From Desulfobacula sp. (GTDB taxonomy: Bacteria > Desulfobacterota > Desulfobacteria > Desulfobacterales > Desulfobacteraceae): a stretch of DNA of 64,000 bases. The notes beneath the pieces are model-generated. The model searched no databases, was not told the DNA's origin, and saw only the letters and a program-made list of their open reading frames with translations. Positions 63,111 through 64,000 of the stretch are shown piece by piece. Every line of letters begins with the position of its first letter. Within the stretch, counting starts at the first letter, position 1. A program made the position numbers and the translations under genes. The stretch covers positions 1-64,000 of the forward strand of contig JABGOU010000004.1 in the NCBI GenBank assembly GCA_018645325.1, in the 5' to 3' direction.

Positions 63111-64000
63111 ATGATTAACATAACATTTCCAGACAATAGTATAAAGGTCTTTGAAAATATTCCCACAGGTATGGATGTTGCTAAAAGTATTTCCGACGGA
63201 TTTGCCAGAAACTGCGTGGCAATGAAAATTAATGAAAAGCTTCTGGACTTAAACCAGACTATTAAAGAAGATACTTGCATAAGCTTTATAACGGCCAATG
63301 ATGATGAAGGCCTTGAGATTTTAAGACATTCTTCAGCCCATGTCATGGCAGAAGCCGTTTTAAATATCTACAGCAATGCAAAGCTTACCATCGGTCCTGT
63401 TGTGGAAGACGGATTTTACTATGATATTGATATGGATCCTGTTTCAAAAGATGATTTTGGTGCCATTGAAACTGAAATGAAAAAAATCATCAAGGCTAAA
63501 AACACCTTTGAAAGAAAAGTTGTTTCAAGAAACAAAGCCCTTGAAATATTCAAGGACAACCCTTTCAAACTTGAACTCATCAATGAACTTGATGAGACCC
63601 AGGAAATATCTCTTTACCAGAATGGCAAATTCATTGATCTGTGCCGGGGCCCCCATATCCCCCATACTGGTATGATTAAAGGGTTCAAGCTGTTAAAAAT
63701 ATCCGGTGCCTATTGGAGAGCAGACCAGGAAAGAGAGCAACTCCAGCGACTTTACGGCATCTCCTTTTTTGACAAAAAAAAGCTGAACAAATACATCAAT
63801 ATGATTGAGGAAGCCAAAAAAAGGGATCACAGAAAACTTGGGACCAAACTGGATCTTTATTCCTTTCATGATGAAGCAGCCGGCATGCCCTTTTTCCATG
63901 CAAAAGGAATTGAGGTATGGAATGCACTTTTAGAGTATTGGCGGGATGAGCACAAAGCAGCCGGTTATGTGGAGACCAAAACCCCTGTCATGCTCAACAG
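63111..64000 (+). CDS. thrS: threonyl-tRNA synthetase, 5-prime part
   Basis: Starts at the ATG at 63111 and runs off the window; 296 codons are visible without a stop. N-terminal TGS domain (MINITFPDNSIKVFENIPTG), editing domain with zinc motif HSSAHVMAEA near residue 72 and CRGPHIPHTG near 182, then the start of the class II catalytic core (GTKLDLYSFHDEAAGMPFFH). It charges tRNA-Thr. I saw no T-box or other leader motif in the short divergent spacer. Confidence 0.93.
   Translation, partial: MINITFPDNSIKVFENIPTGMDVAKSISDGFARNCVAMKINEKLLDLNQTIKEDTCISFITANDDEGLEILRHSSAHVMAEAVLNIYSNAKLTIGPVVEDGFYYDIDMDPVSKDDFGAIETEMKKIIKAKNTFERKVVSRNKALEIFKDNPFKLELINELDETQEISLYQNGKFIDLCRGPHIPHTGMIKGFKLLKISGAYWRADQEREQLQRLYGISFFDKKKLNKYINMIEEAKKRDHRKLGTKLDLYSFHDEAAGMPFFHAKGIEVWNALLEYWRDEHKAAGYVETKTPVMLN

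Overview
The window (about 40% G+C by eye, strongly AT-rich intergenic DNA) comes from a strictly anaerobic Desulfobacterales-type bacterium of the Desulfobacula/Desulfobacter sort. This is inferred from methylene-tetrahydrofolate reductase genes linked to heterodisulfide-reductase (Hdr) genes, three separate Hdr-type electron-transfer modules, in-frame UGA codons that read as selenocysteine, an activator/2-hydroxyacyl-CoA dehydratase set, and many PAS-type sensor kinases. The species assignment is inference; no rRNA is present.

Layout. 1-6 kb: an integrase remnant, small unknown genes, a flavin reductase, an acyltransferase, a glycosyltransferase and an unknown membrane protein. 6.0-9.6 kb: a MarR-controlled operon of two HgdB-family subunits and their ATP-driven activator, with a recognisable promoter and a palindromic operator candidate. 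9.7-19.2 kb (minus strand): a regulator (HTH plus receiver) followed by metF-like, HdrCB(Sec), a giant HdrA carrying an inserted GltD-type NAD(P)H module, MvhD(Sec), metV and metF; upstream lies a PAS kinase. 21.5-31.7 kb: beta-lactamase-fold hydrolase, MFS and DMT transporters, PilZ protein, MscS channel, methyltransferase, TyrA, and a ZraSR-like two-component pair. 31.7-35 kb: a repeat-filled spacer, a sigma-54 promoter with two upstream activator sites driving a ZraP-like periplasmic protein, an FAH-family enzyme and a rhomboid protease. 35.3-46.1 kb: livGHMKF-type ABC importer genes, an acyl-CoA synthetase, and a second Hdr pair (HdrA-MvhD fusion plus HdrCB with Cys). 46-49.7 kb: receiver, PAS kinase, UspA, GNAT. 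50-58 kb: a third Hdr module with a Sec-containing HdrA, HdrB and a membrane HdrC/cytochrome b, divergent from two tandem Cys-rich GcvH-fold proteins. 58-64 kb: a hybrid kinase broken by mobile DNA, dapF, rnd and the start of thrS.

The three selenoprotein genes (about 11.4-11.8, 16.4-17.7 and 50.0-53.0 kb) are split or shortened if UGA is read as stop. In each case the reading frame continues through UGA into conserved family sequence, and a short stem-loop with a G-rich apical loop lies 20-23 nt downstream of the UGA.

Several dispersed repeats are present: a 135-bp near-palindromic element in three copies (one holding a nested 158-bp MITE), two REP-like palindromes inside operons, a 178-bp inverted-repeat element in two copies, and a 100-170 bp family in three copies, one of which sits in the broken kinase beside an ISAs1 fragment.
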